DNA of 64,000 nucleotides from Saccharopolyspora rhizosphaerae (GCF_003931915.1 NZ_RSAA01000002.1:124001-188000); one strand, 5' to 3'. Numbered from the stretch's first letter, positions 16,637 through 25,701 are shown. The notes: generated by a model not told the origin, from the sequence alone. Numbers and translations: made by a program.

Positions 16637-16999
16637 CTAGAGTCTGCTGAGCCCACGGTACACCTGCTCCAAGATCTCCCTGCTGACTTCGGTACGAGGC
16701 GTGCGCACGAAGACGGCACCGTGGTCGAGCAGGTCACCGCACAGCACCCGGACCACGCCCATCGGCTGCCCCAGCGACACGGCGAGCTCGGCGAGCGACA
16801 CGGGTCGGTGGCAGGCCTCCAGGATCGCGCGGTGCTCGGGCGTGAGCTCGAGCTCTGGAGCCTCGGGCTGCGGCTCGACGGTGAGCACCTGGGTCGCCGT
16901 GTCGAGCCGGTGCTTGTGCTGCCCGGGAGTGCGACCGCGCGTGATCGTGTACGGCCGGACCATGGGGCCGGCTTCGTCGTCGTACCACGCCTCCTCCAC
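16637..16999 (-). CDS. cvnC: Conservon DUF742 protein (CvnC)
   Basis: 120-residue DUF742 protein. It begins VEEAWYDDEAG, continues MVRPYTITRGRT (a family hallmark), and has a winged-helix-like C-terminal half (LTPEHRAILEAC, LAELAVSLGQPMGVVRVL) ending REILEQVYRGLSRL. In conservons it bridges the roadblock protein and the GTPase in a membrane complex. GTG at 16999 is chosen because GGAGAGG lies about 7 bases upstream, and it starts 2 bases after the cvnB stop, giving a normal family length. Confidence 0.9.
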   Translation of the reverse strand: MEEAWYDDEAGPMVRPYTITRGRTPGQHKHRLDTATQVLTVEPQPEAPELELTPEHRAILEACHRPVSLAELAVSLGQPMGVVRVLCGDLLDHGAVFVRTPRTEVSREILEQVYRGLSRL

Positions 17000-17001
17000 G
17001 G

Positions 17002-17418
17002 TCAGGTCCTCTCCGCGGCCACACCGTGCAGCTCCCGCGGCGCGGCCGACAGGAACGAGCCGACACGGGTGATCAGCCGGCCCATCTCGTAGGCGACCAG
17101 CTCGATGTCGGTGTCCGCGGCCGACAGCACCGCCAGGCAGGCGCCGCTGCCCGCCGCCGAGACGAACAGGAAGCCGTGCTCCATCTCGACGTGGGTCTGC
17201 GCGACCTGGCCGCAGCCGAAGTCCTTGCTCACGCCCTTGCCGATGCTGCGCATGCTCGACGCCGCGGCGGCCAGCTTGTCCCCCGCGTCCCGGTTCAGCC
17301 CCGCCGACTTGGCGATGACCAGGCCGTCGTTGGACAGGACCACGGCGTGGTCCGCTCCGTGCACTCCCCGCACGAAGTCGTCCAGCAGCCAACTCAGTTT
17401 CGATGCCCTCTCGGTCAT
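17002..17418 (-). CDS. cvnB: Conservon roadblock/LC7 protein (CvnB)
   Basis: 138-residue roadblock/LC7 (MglB-like) protein, typically a dimeric regulator of the partner small GTPase. Family features are LSWLLDDFVRGVHGADHAVVLSNDGLVIAKS at the N-terminus (central strands), SSMRSIGKG, and GFLFVSAAGSGACLAVL. The ATG at 17418 has GAGGTGG upstream. It lies 37 bases after cvnA and is followed immediately by cvnC, so the four genes form one operon. Confidence 0.92.
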   Translation of the reverse strand: MTERASKLSWLLDDFVRGVHGADHAVVLSNDGLVIAKSAGLNRDAGDKLAAAASSMRSIGKGVSKDFGCGQVAQTHVEMEHGFLFVSAAGSGACLAVLSAADTDIELVAYEMGRLITRVGSFLSAAPRELHGVAAERT

Positions 17419-17455
17419 GCCACCTCACCTGCACTCGCTCATCGTCCGGGTCTGC

Positions 17456-19879
17456 TCACGAGCCGCTGCTGTCTCGTTCGTCGACGCCGCCTCGGAACGC
17501 GCGGCGGAAGCCCGCCAGCTTGCTCGGCGAGGCGACCACCGCCTCTTCGGCGTCGGGATCGTCCTGGAGCCCGTCGGCCAGGTGCGTCTGCGGCACCCGC
17601 TTCGGCAGGGCAGGACGGTTCTGCTCCTCGCGCTGGGGTCCCTGGTCCTGCGCGGGTTCGTCGAGCGCCGCTGCGGACCCGGTGCTCGCGTCGGCCGAGG
17701 TGTCGTCCGCGCCGGTCGCGGGCTGGTCGGTCATCCTGCCATCCCAGCTCATCTCGCGCGGTTGCGGCACCGCCGTTCGTCCGGCTCGCGCACCGTTGAT
17801 CGGCTGAGGCTCGTCGCTGGTCCAGTCCTCCAGGTTCCCGGCGAGGTCGTGGCGCCGCTGCACGGCGTCGACCGGCACCTGCGCGGTGTCGCCGTCGCTG
17901 CGCCGGGGGCCGGTGTCCAGGATCCGGTGCGGCAGCAGCACGGTGGCCCGCGCGCCGCCGTAGGCGGAGGCACCGAACTCCACGGAGATCTCGCGGCGCG
18001 AGGCCAGCCGGGCGGCGGTGAACAGGCCGAGCTGCTCGGCCTTGTTGTTCTCCAGCACGAGCCGGTCGAACTCGGGAGGCTCGTGCATCATCTCGTTGGC
18101 CTTCCGCCGGGTCTCGGGGTCCATGCCCAGGCCCTGGTCGGAGATGTCGATCGCGATCCCGCGCGCGACCTCGTCGACCCCCACGTGCACCTGCGTGGAC
18201 GGCGGGGAGAACGCGGTGGCGTTGTCGATCAGCTCGGAGAGCAGGTGGATCGTGTCGCCCACGGCGGCGCCGTGCAGCATCACGTCCGGCACGCGGTCGA
18301 TGACCACCCGCGAGTACTGGTCGATCTCGGAGATCGCCGACCGCAGCACGTCCATCAGCGCCACCGGGCGGGTCCACCGGCGACCGGGCTGCTGGTCGCC
18401 GAGGACCAGCAGGTTCTCCACCGTGCGACGGGCCCGGGTGGTGGAGTTGTCCAGCTCGAACAGCGTGGCCAGCTGCTGGGAGCTGCCCTCGTCGCGTTCC
18501 AGCTGGTCGATCGTGGTGTGCATGCTGCGCAGCAGCCGCTGGATGCGGTGCGCCATGCCGACGAAGACCACCCGCGCGCCCTGCCGGGCCCGGGCCTCGC
18601 CGACGGCGGCCTGCACCGCTTCCCGCTGGAACAGCTGGATGGCGTGGGCGACCTCGCCGACCTCGTCGCTGCCGTAGTGCTTCAGGCCGTCGACCTCAGC
18701 GTCGACGTCGACCGCCTCGCCCTCGCGGAGCCTGCGAACCACGTCGGGCAGCCGTTCGGCCATGGCCAGCGAGTCGGTGCGCAAGCCCTGCAACCGGGTC
18801 AGCAGCGCGTCGTCGACGACCACGCGGTACACGCGGCGGGCGAAGAGGAACGAGACGACCGAGATCGCCAGGGCTGCCAGGCCGCCGAGCAGCACCGTCC
18901 ACAGCGTGCCGGTCGCACGGCTGACGGCACCGGCGGCGACCAGCTCGCTCTGGGTGCGGACCAGGTTCGACATCTCGGCACCGATGTCGTTGGTCATCCG
19001 GCGCCAGTCCTCGGCGCGCAGCTGCGGGCGATCGCCCGGACCGAACGGGCCGTGCGCGATGAGCTGGTCCTCGGCGAGGGCCAGCTGCTTCCAGTCCGGG
19101 TTGGCGGTCATCGCCGCGTAGCGCTGGCGCACCTCCGGCAGCAACGTGGTCGCGGTGGTCGCGACGGTGGTGCGGTGGCCGACGATGTGGCCGGTGAGCT
19201 GCCGGTGCTCGGCGGGGGTCAGTTCTTCCCTGGCCAGCGCCGTGCCGACCACCGACGATTCGCGGGAGAGCATGTCCGAGGCGCGGAACAGCGCCACCGC
19301 CGCGAGCGCTCCCTGGCGCGCTTCGGGGTCCGGCGTGATCCGCGACTGGATGTCGAAGAGCCGCGTCGCGGTGTCGAACATCGCGTCGTAGAAGGCGTTG
19401 AGCTCGTCGACGCTCACCTCGCCGGTGGCGATGCGGTGGCGCATCCCGGGCAGCCGCTCGAAGTGGCCGTTGAGCTCGTACATCGGCTCGACGACGTGGT
19501 CTGGGGCCGATCCCAGCACCGGGCCGGCCTTCTCGGCGAGCTGCTGCAGCGCGCCGTCGGTGGCGCGCTGCTGGCCGAGCAGCTCCGCGGTGGGCGTGCC
19601 GGGCCGGTTGAGGACCTCCAAGCTGCGGAGGCGTTCGCGCTGCACCTGGTCCAGGGCGTTGACCGCGGGCAACGACATCTCCTGCACGCTGGTGGCGATC
19701 TGCCGGGAGAAGATCGCGTCGAACGCGAACAGCGAGCACCCCACCGCCCACAGCACCGCCACGACGACCCACGGGACGAACACCGCCCAGGTCAGCCGCG
19801 ACCGGATCGAAGCGGTTCCGGCACGTCGTCTTCCGGGACCTGGCGAGGATGAGGAGTCGTCTCGGATCGTCACTTCCAC
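17456..19879 (-). CDS. cvnA: Conservon sensor histidine kinase-like protein (CvnA)
   Basis: 807-residue membrane sensor. It has a cytoplasmic start, TM1 (about 29-53), a large extracytoplasmic helical domain of the nitrate/nitrite-sensing (NIT) type (about 54-310), TM2 (about 312-338) with a HAMP-like linker, and an ATPase domain with the N-box ELIDNATAFSPP and DQGLGMDP. The usual H-box is replaced by the AHRIQRLLRSMHTTIDQLER region. The C-terminal 160 residues are low-complexity, acidic and proline-rich, as in other CvnA proteins. GTG at 19879 is used; frames further upstream lack a ribosome site. The ligand is unknown. Confidence 0.88.
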   Translation of the reverse strand: MEVTIRDDSSSSPGPGRRRAGTASIRSRLTWAVFVPWVVVAVLWAVGCSLFAFDAIFSRQIATSVQEMSLPAVNALDQVQRERLRSLEVLNRPGTPTAELLGQQRATDGALQQLAEKAGPVLGSAPDHVVEPMYELNGHFERLPGMRHRIATGEVSVDELNAFYDAMFDTATRLFDIQSRITPDPEARQGALAAVALFRASDMLSRESSVVGTALAREELTPAEHRQLTGHIVGHRTTVATTATTLLPEVRQRYAAMTANPDWKQLALAEDQLIAHGPFGPGDRPQLRAEDWRRMTNDIGAEMSNLVRTQSELVAAGAVSRATGTLWTVLLGGLAALAISVVSFLFARRVYRVVVDDALLTRLQGLRTDSLAMAERLPDVVRRLREGEAVDVDAEVDGLKHYGSDEVGEVAHAIQLFQREAVQAAVGEARARQGARVVFVGMAHRIQRLLRSMHTTIDQLERDEGSSQQLATLFELDNSTTRARRTVENLLVLGDQQPGRRWTRPVALMDVLRSAISEIDQYSRVVIDRVPDVMLHGAAVGDTIHLLSELIDNATAFSPPSTQVHVGVDEVARGIAIDISDQGLGMDPETRRKANEMMHEPPEFDRLVLENNKAEQLGLFTAARLASRREISVEFGASAYGGARATVLLPHRILDTGPRRSDGDTAQVPVDAVQRRHDLAGNLEDWTSDEPQPINGARAGRTAVPQPREMSWDGRMTDQPATGADDTSADASTGSAAALDEPAQDQGPQREEQNRPALPKRVPQTHLADGLQDDPDAEEAVVASPSKLAGFRRAFRGGVDERDSSGS

Positions 19880-20212
19880 GTTCTTCCCACCGATGGTCTT
19901 CCGCCCACGCCAGGGCTCACCCCAGCGGCCCGACAATGCGTTCCCCCGATACGGCGCGCACCTTATCGGATGATCTTCGCTCAATCGTGGAGGCTGGCGG
20001 GTTCTCCACAACACAGCTGGACGGGCCACGGTTCTGCTGGGATTTTTCCCGGAGAACCGGGCTCGCGCGGAAGCCGTGGGAAATGGCGAGGCGGGTGCGC
20101 GCTCTCGATTTCCGCATTCCCCGCTAGATCACTCGAATGGAGTCCGGGAACATCACTCTCCGGAATTGTCGCCGCATTTCGCTCCTCTTCTTCTCGGCGA
20201 CCGGGTGAACCG
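19880..20212. other. Intergenic region upstream of the conservon (333 bp)
   Basis: No gene seen. The part just upstream of cvnA includes a less GC-rich stretch (CTTATCGGATGATCTTCGCTC, 19960s) that may hold the conservon promoter. A short hairpin CCCGG-AGAA-CCGGG lies near 20046-20060. Confidence 0.4.
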
Positions 20213-21334
20213 TCAGAACACGCGCCTTGCTTCGTCGGCGGCCTCGCGCAGCAGCGGCAGCCGCGCCGGGCCAGCCAGCCCGAGGTGGTACAGGTGCAGC
20301 TCGCTCGCCCCGGCCGCGCGCAACCGGCGCACGTGGTCGGCGAGGTCGCCGGCCTGCGGACCGACGGCCGTCACGTACGCGCCCACCTCGCGTGCGGCGG
20401 TGGCCCCGGCGGCGGCGACCTCCTCCGGTCCGGTCGAGCTCCAGCACGGCAAGACCACACCGTCGACCTCGCTCGCCGCGCTCGGGGTCAGACCCGGCAA
20501 CGCCCCTGTGGCCCAGACATCGGCGCTGCCGTGCAGCAGCACCCGGCGGCCTGGCCCCACGGCGTCCAGCACCGCACGGCGCAGCAGGTCCGCCGCGTCG
20601 TGGCGGCCCGCCAGCAGAGCGGCGCGCAGCTCGTCGGGCAGGTCGTCGGTCGTGGCGGTCAGGTCACCGCTCGCGATGGTCCGGCGGACCTCGGTGCGCA
20701 GCAGCTCGCGCACCTCCTCGGCGTCGAAACCCGTCCAGCTGCGCGCGCACGCCGGGCAGCAGCACACCGACAGCAACCGGGCCGCGACCGGCGACCAGAC
20801 CGCGTCGGTCTTCTCGTGCTGGTGCTGGTGCACCGCACCGAGCTGGCCGCACGCCTCCAGCACCACCGAGCGCACGTCGAGCCCGCCCAGCCCGACCTCG
20901 GTGAGCCGCGCTGCGTAGTCCCGCACCTCGGCGTGCGAAGGGCACAGCGCCCACGGGTAGACCTCGTCGAAGCAGTTGCGCACCGCGACGTCGGGGAAGC
21001 GCCCGCCCAGCAACGAGTTGTGCGTCAGCACCAGCCACGCGGCGGCCGCGACGCCGCAGCGGTTGAGCTCGGCGACCGCCTCACCGGCGCAGTCCGGGCC
21101 GACCCAGTCCGGCTCGGCGGGGCGCAGCCTGCCCCACCCGGCGCCCGCCGGTCGGTAGAGCGCCGCGTGCCGGGCCAGCACCGCGCTGCGGGTCTCGTCG
21201 AACGGGGTCGCCGCGCGGGCGCTGTGGTAGGCGACCGCGACGGCGACCTCGTCGACCCCGGAGTCCGCGACCCGGTCGGTGAAACCGGACCGGACGTCCC
21301 AGGGGTAGGCGTAACCGGTGACGCGGGCGCTCAT
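20213..21334 (-). CDS. Uncharacterised protein coupled to a sodium:solute symporter
   Basis: 373 residues, alanine-rich, no signal peptide or membrane helix. I do not recognise a named family. Alternating strand/helix segments (TGYAYPWDV at the start, VVLEACGQLGAVHQHQHEKT near 170, RRVLLHGSADV near 280) suggest a TIM-barrel-like hydrolase or isomerase fold. A histidine cluster (HQHQHEKT) and a CCCPAC motif about 25 residues later could bind metal. Its ATG overlaps the symporter stop in an ATGA, so the two proteins are made together. A role in processing what the symporter imports is the reasonable guess. Confidence 0.75.
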   Translation of the reverse strand: MSARVTGYAYPWDVRSGFTDRVADSGVDEVAVAVAYHSARAATPFDETRSAVLARHAALYRPAGAGWGRLRPAEPDWVGPDCAGEAVAELNRCGVAAAAWLVLTHNSLLGGRFPDVAVRNCFDEVYPWALCPSHAEVRDYAARLTEVGLGGLDVRSVVLEACGQLGAVHQHQHEKTDAVWSPVAARLLSVCCCPACARSWTGFDAEEVRELLRTEVRRTIASGDLTATTDDLPDELRAALLAGRHDAADLLRRAVLDAVGPGRRVLLHGSADVWATGALPGLTPSAASEVDGVVLPCWSSTGPEEVAAAGATAAREVGAYVTAVGPQAGDLADHVRRLRAAGASELHLYHLGLAGPARLPLLREAADEARRVF

Positions 21335-22824
21335 CGTGCGACCGCCGCGCTCTTCTCCTTCGCGGCGCGGTCCAGCACGTCGAGCATCTCGTCGACCTCC
21401 TCGCTCCGCTCCGACGCGACCGCGCCGAGTCCGACGAACAGCACCAGTGACACCATGATCGGTGTGGCCACGGTGGCCGTCTGGGTGGCGTCCACGCCGT
21501 AGTGGAGCACCGCGTAGGTGAGCAGCCCACCGGCCCACGACACCAGCGCCGCGCGGGCGCCGCAGCGGCGGAACCACGGCAGCATGCCCAGCAGCAGCGG
21601 CACCGAGATCGGTCCCATCAGGGCCGCGACCCACGACACCACGATGGAGAGCACACCGCCGAGGCTCTCGGCCTGCGTCGCGACCAGCATGCTCAGCGCG
21701 ATGAAGCCGAAGGTCGCGATCCGGCCGGCGCGCAGCCGCTGCACCTCACCGAACTCGCGGGCCTTGCGCCACAGCACCGGCAGCATGTCGCGGGTGATCA
21801 CCGCCGAGATCGCGTTGGCGTCGGAGGCGACCATGGCCATGGTGTGCGAGAACATGCCCGCCAGCACCAGACCGATCATCCCGGCGGGCAGCAGCTCCTC
21901 GGTCATCGCGGCGTAGGAGGTCGTCGGGTCCTCCAGACCCGGCACGAACAGCGGAGCCGCGAACATCGGGAACATCAGCACCAGCGGCCAGACCAGGTAC
22001 AGCGCGGAGGAGAGCAGCGCTCCCCGCCGGGCCGCGTGGTTGTCCGGCGCGGCCATGTAGCGCTGCGCCAGGTTCCACATCCCTCCGTTGTACTCCAGGG
22101 TTTTCACCAGCACGTACACCAGGAGGAAGACCGTCGTGTAGTCCTCGGTGACCGGTGAGAGGTGTCCCGCGGGCAGCCGGTCCCACATCGTCCACAGGCC
22201 CGAGACGCCACCGAGCGCGGACAGCACGGCCCAGATCATCACGACACCCGCCAGGCCCTGGATCACGAACTGCCCGAAGTCGGTGAGCGCGTCGGCCCAC
22301 AACCCGCCGGCCGTGCAGTACAGCAGCGTGACGCCGCCGGTCACCAGGATCCCCACCAGGATCGGCACACCGGCGAAGGACTCGAGCAGGATCGACACCG
22401 CGAACCACTTCGAGGCCACGTCGAAGACCTTCAGCGAGGCACCGCTCCAGGCCAGCGCCTGCTGGGTCGGGATGTTGAAGCGCCGGGCCAGGAACTCCAG
22501 CGGCGAGGCCACGCCGAACTGCGCGCGAAGCTGGTTCCAGCGCGCGGCGAACAGCCACGCGCCGATCGCCACACCGATGCCGATGGAGGCGAAACCCCAG
22601 AAGTAGACGGTGACGCCTTGGCTGTAGGCGACTCCGGCGTAGGCGACGAACAGCACCGCGCTGTAGCCGGACATGTGGTGCGAGATCCCGGCCAGCCACC
22701 AGGGCATCCGGCCACCGGCGATGAAGAAGTCCTTGTCGTTCTTGACCTTCCGGTGCGACCACCAGCCGATGCCGACCATCAAGCCGAAGTACCCGACGAC
22801 CATGACCCAGTCCAGCGCGTGCAC
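21331..22824 (-). CDS. Sodium:solute symporter (SSS family)
   Basis: 497-residue transporter with about 13 membrane helices, driving solute entry with sodium. Family features are the N-terminal DWVMVVGYFGLMVGIGWW, the DFFIAGGRMPWW segment, LSALGG, and the QGLAGVVMIW helix. SSS members carry sugars, uronates, amino acids, urea and carboxylates. GTG at 22824 is preferred to ATG at 22842 because GGAGGGG lies about 9 bases upstream. It is first in a two-gene operon and divergent from a uronate dehydrogenase gene, which suggests a sugar acid as substrate. Confidence 0.87.
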   Translation of the reverse strand: MHALDWVMVVGYFGLMVGIGWWSHRKVKNDKDFFIAGGRMPWWLAGISHHMSGYSAVLFVAYAGVAYSQGVTVYFWGFASIGIGVAIGAWLFAARWNQLRAQFGVASPLEFLARRFNIPTQQALAWSGASLKVFDVASKWFAVSILLESFAGVPILVGILVTGGVTLLYCTAGGLWADALTDFGQFVIQGLAGVVMIWAVLSALGGVSGLWTMWDRLPAGHLSPVTEDYTTVFLLVYVLVKTLEYNGGMWNLAQRYMAAPDNHAARRGALLSSALYLVWPLVLMFPMFAAPLFVPGLEDPTTSYAAMTEELLPAGMIGLVLAGMFSHTMAMVASDANAISAVITRDMLPVLWRKAREFGEVQRLRAGRIATFGFIALSMLVATQAESLGGVLSIVVSWVAALMGPISVPLLLGMLPWFRRCGARAALVSWAGGLLTYAVLHYGVDATQTATVATPIMVSLVLFVGLGAVASERSEEVDEMLDVLDRAAKEKSAAVAR

Positions 22825-22940
22825 CGGTCCACCCCTCCACATCCGATGAACTCATGAACTCCGCTGCTGTTGAGCTCGCTGCGGGATCGTCGTCGCCCCG
22901 GGCGCGTGCGCCGGATGCGTGGTGCCTCGACGCGCCTGGA

Positions 22941-23038
22941 GGAAAGCGCTTCCCCGACGAGCCGAGCGGTCGCGCTGGTGCTGCCGCGCGACGGTGAAAC
23001 GTGTTTCGTGAAGTTCCGGAGCCGGACGCTAGTATGAC
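22941..23038. promoter_or_regulatory. Operator-like sites between symporter and uronate dehydrogenase genes
   Basis: GGAAAGCGCTTCC at 22941-22953 resembles LacI-family operators. GAAAC-GT-GTTTC at 22996-23007 is a second inverted repeat. A -10-like TATGAC at 23033-23038 could start the udh transcript. No LacI gene is present nearby, so the regulator would act in trans. Confidence 0.45.
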
Positions 23039-23110
23039 GTCGATCACGTGTCAACCAGCGTTCGCACTCCCAGCACGCAACCGGAAATCCTTGCCACGGG
23101 GAGGAAAACC

Positions 23111-23899
23111 GTGTCAGAACGCATCCTGATCACCGGCGCGGCCGGCGGCATCGGCACCCTCGTGCGGCCACGGCTGCGCAAGCAGGGCCGGACGCTGCGG
23201 CTGCTGGACATCACCCGGCCGGCTCCGCCAGAGGCGAGCGAGGACGTCGAGATCGTCGAGGGCAGCGTGACCGACGCGGACACCATGGCGCTGGCCTGCG
23301 AGGACGTCGACGCGATCCTCCACCTCGCCGGGCACAGCCGCGAGAACAGCTGGGCCGAAACACTTTCGGTCAACATCGACGGCACCCGCACGGTCCTCGA
23401 AGCCGCGCGGAAGTCCGAGGTGCCCCGGGTCCTGCTCGCCTCCAGCAACCACGCCGCGGGGTTCCGGCCGGTTTCGGAAACCGCGACGCTGGCCGCTGAT
23501 TCGGCGCCGCGCCCGGACACCTACTACGGGGTCAGCAAAGCGGCGGTGGAAGCGCTCGGCAGCCTCTACCACTCGCGGTTCGGCATGGACGTGATCTGCC
23601 TCCGCATCGGCTCGTGCTTCGAGGAGGTGCACGACGAACGCGGGCTGGGACTGTGGCTGTCCCCCGACGACGCAGCTCGGCTCTTCGAGGCCTGCCTGTC
23701 GTGCCGGTCGCCGGGCTACCGCGTCATCTGGGGAGTGTCGGCCAACACCCGGCGCCCGGTTCCGCTGGACGAGGCCGAAGCGCTCGGCTACCGCCCGCAG
23801 GACGACGCGGAGGTCTTCGCCTCCCAGGTCACCCCGGGCACCGACCACGACCTCCTCGGCGGCCCCTTCACCACCGCACCCCTGGGCGCGCCGAACTAG
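23111..23899 (+). CDS. udh: NAD-dependent uronate dehydrogenase (Udh-like SDR)
   Basis: 262-residue extended-type short-chain dehydrogenase. It oxidises glucuronate or galacturonate to the aldaro-lactone. Diagnostic features are the Rossmann motif TGAAGGIG (residues 8-15), NIDGTRTVLEAARKS, LLASSNHAAGF, the catalytic YGVSK near residue 139, LRIGSCFEE, LWLSPDDAARLFEACL and VIWGVSANTRR, matching uronate dehydrogenases closely. GTG at 23111 follows GGGGAGG. An in-frame GTG at 23048, 10 bases after a -10-like TATGAC, could give a leaderless product longer by 21 residues, but homology favours 23111. Confidence 0.88.
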   Translation: MSERILITGAAGGIGTLVRPRLRKQGRTLRLLDITRPAPPEASEDVEIVEGSVTDADTMALACEDVDAILHLAGHSRENSWAETLSVNIDGTRTVLEAARKSEVPRVLLASSNHAAGFRPVSETATLAADSAPRPDTYYGVSKAAVEALGSLYHSRFGMDVICLRIGSCFEEVHDERGLGLWLSPDDAARLFEACLSCRSPGYRVIWGVSANTRRPVPLDEAEALGYRPQDDAEVFASQVTPGTDHDLLGGPFTTAPLGAPN

Positions 23900-24068
23900 C
23901 TGCTCGGCCGAGCGCAGGGCTGGGCGGCTCGGTGCACGGGGGGTCAGCCGGGTGTGTCGACATGCCCGGTGTGCTCACCTCCGGGGCGTGCCGCTGGTTC
24001 CGGCCCCAGGACGACGTCCGCGCACGCTGGTGTCGCGTCCACCACGCCGCCTCCGGTCCCGTCAGCTC

Positions 24069-24527
24069 CTAACCCTGCTTGCTGGCCTTCTTGGCGGCCC
24101 GGCGCATCTGGACCATGCGCGCGGTGCCCGCGAGCCAGACCAGCACACCGCCGACGATGGCGGCGAACAACAGCGCCAGTCCCAAGGGCAGGCTGAACTC
24201 CAGGCCCAGGAAGGAGACGGTCACGGCCACGAAGTTCTGCGCGACGAAGATCAGCAGGAACATCAGCACGACACCGGCGACGGCCAGCGCGGCCCACAGC
24301 GTCCCGGTCCGGCTCTGCTTCGCGGCGAGCTCGTGCCGCCCGGCTCCGGGCCGGGTCTCGGTCTCGCGCGTGTCCCCGGCCTTCTCCACGGCACCCGCAC
24401 CGCCGGCTCCCGCTCCGGCGCCCTCGGCGGTGCCGTTCCCGGCAGCGGCACCCTCGGCGGTCAGCTCCGAGGGGTCGGCCCTGCGCTCCGGCCCAGCTCC
24501 GACGTCCTTCGACCCGTTCTCAGACAT
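24069..24527 (-). CDS. LapA-domain (DUF1049) membrane protein
   Basis: 152 residues. The first 75 are hydrophilic, rich in Gly, Ala and Glu and low-complexity. Then come two membrane helices (about 82-102, LWAALAVAGVVLMFLLIFVA, and 113-138) separated by the NFVAVTVSFLGLEFSLPLGL segment typical of LapA/DUF1049, and a basic tail RRAAKKASKQG. In proteobacteria LapA proteins relate to LPS assembly; in actinobacteria the function is unknown. ATG at 24527 is chosen; two earlier in-frame ATGs exist and none has a strong ribosome site. Confidence 0.78.
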   Translation of the reverse strand: MSENGSKDVGAGPERRADPSELTAEGAAAGNGTAEGAGAGAGGAGAVEKAGDTRETETRPGAGRHELAAKQSRTGTLWAALAVAGVVLMFLLIFVAQNFVAVTVSFLGLEFSLPLGLALLFAAIVGGVLVWLAGTARMVQMRRAAKKASKQG

Positions 24528-24622
24528 ACCAACCATCATCAACCGCACCCCACCGGCCACCCCACCCCCCACACCGCCCTGTCACCTGTTCGATACCAAC
24601 CCCGGTCGTGAGCGGGGGTAAC

Positions 24623-24640
24623 GACATGTCGCGCGAGATC
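24623..24640. repeat. CGCGCGA-core palindromic element
   Basis: GACATGTCGCGCGAGATC, an imperfect palindrome of the family also seen at 25661-25680 and inside the 75-bp repeats near 5.8 and 6.6 kb (GACAT arm, CGCGCGA centre, ATGTC-like arm). Confidence 0.6.
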
Positions 24641-24723
24641 AACGCTCCCGGCGTGTTGCAGGCGGTCGACGTGTCGGCGGTCAGCGCAACGCGGTGCTCG
24701 CCAGGGCGTGCCTCACCGGTCCA

Positions 24724-24740
24724 CGACCCCTTCGGGGTTG
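24724..24740 (-). terminator. Terminator hairpin downstream of the AbiEi-like pseudogene
   Basis: Seven-bp stem CGACCCC / GGGGTTG with a 3-base loop, one base past the pseudogene stop on the minus strand. Confidence 0.55.
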
Positions 24741-24741
24741 C

Positions 24742-25570
24742 CTAGAGCTCGTCGCGGGTCACGACGGTCCCACCGCACTCGTCGAGGCGGCGTCGGCGGT
24801 ACAGGTCGCGCTCCCGCTGCGGCTCAGCGGCGTGCCACTCACGTCGTACTCGATGGCGACCTTGCGCTGCTCGATCGCGAGGTCGACCCGCGCGACGAAG
24901 TGCCCGCACTCGTCGTGGACGTCGACCTGCGGCACACGATGCAGGCCGGCCAGGTTGAGGTGAACGCGCAGGACCGACTCGGGGATCGACTCCGCTCTGC
25001 TGTCGAGGAGTGCGAAGGCCCGCTTGGCCGTGCGCGAACCGTAGTAACGACCGTGGTGGCGGAGGAAACGCCGCAGCTCTCCCCAGCCGACCACACCGGC
25101 GCGCAGCATGGCGTCGCAGTTCGCGACGCCGAAGGTCACGGCATTGCGGGCGAGGGTGTCGTACCCGGCGCGGACGGGCTCGGCACACCGGATCCTCCCC
25201 CCGCTCCGGTGCTCCCCCGGATCGCACTTGCGGGCCCACGCGCGCACGACACGCCCGCGGTTCATGTACTTGTGCTCGCCTACGAGCACCTCGACGGGAT
25301 GGTGGGCAGCGCGAGGCCGTAGAGGTTCGCTGCCGACCGGCCCGTGATGATCGCGTCCGCCGGTAGCACCACAGCCAACGCCTGGCACCACAGCTCGTGC
25401 GTCACGGCCGCGTCCCACACCGCGTAGATCCCGTGCGCCACTCGCTGGAAGTGCCTGCGGATGTGGTGGTCGGACAGGCGCTGCGCGCGAGCCTCGGCAC
25501 GGGTGAAGAGCGGCACCGCGGCACGCGGCGGCACGACGATCGAGTGGTCCACGCTGGACACAGTGGCCAC
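24742..25570 (-). pseudogene. AbiEi-like / DUF559 protein gene with two frameshifts
   Basis: Three consecutive frames together make one recognisable protein of about 275 residues. Frame one (from 25570) gives a winged-helix-like start (PLFTRAEARAQRLSDHHIRR, VWDAAVTHELW, GRSAANLYGLALPTIP) of the AbiEi/DUF559 type common in actinobacteria. Near 25300 it shifts into HPVEVLVGEHKYMNRGRVVR and continues to QVDVHDECGHFVARVDLAIE and VAIEYD. Near 24860 it shifts again into EWHAAEPQRERDLYRRRRLDEC and ends at 24742. The C-terminal part is a DUF559/VSR-like nuclease fold. Two shifts argue for decay, though GC-rich sequencing error is possible. CGCGCGA-core palindromes lie on both sides. Confidence 0.8.
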
Positions 25571-25640
25571 GGGAACGCAGCCGTGTCACTGCGAAAGCGA
25601 CGATCTGCAGAGCACCTGGTGCCCTGTGGACAACTCGCCT

Positions 25641-25701
25641 CACCCCTGCGGGGGTGGGGTGACATCTCGCGCGAAATATCGCCTCACCCATGCTCGGGTG
25701 A
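25641..25701 (-). terminator. Paired hairpins downstream of the sugar isomerase gene
   Basis: CACCCC-TGCG-GGGGTG at 25641-25656 and TCACCC-ATGCTC-GGGTGA at 25684-25701, on either side of the palindrome GACATCTCGCGCGAAATATC (25661-25680). They lie 27-87 bases beyond the stop of the three-gene minus-strand sugar operon and may end it. The middle element is a member of the CGCGCGA-core repeat family. Confidence 0.5.

Noticed and set aside
17105..19852. Very long open frame on the plus strand opposite cvnA
   Set aside because: It is an antisense shadow of a high-GC gene; its translation is low-complexity and resembles no protein, while the minus strand encodes a clear conservon kinase.
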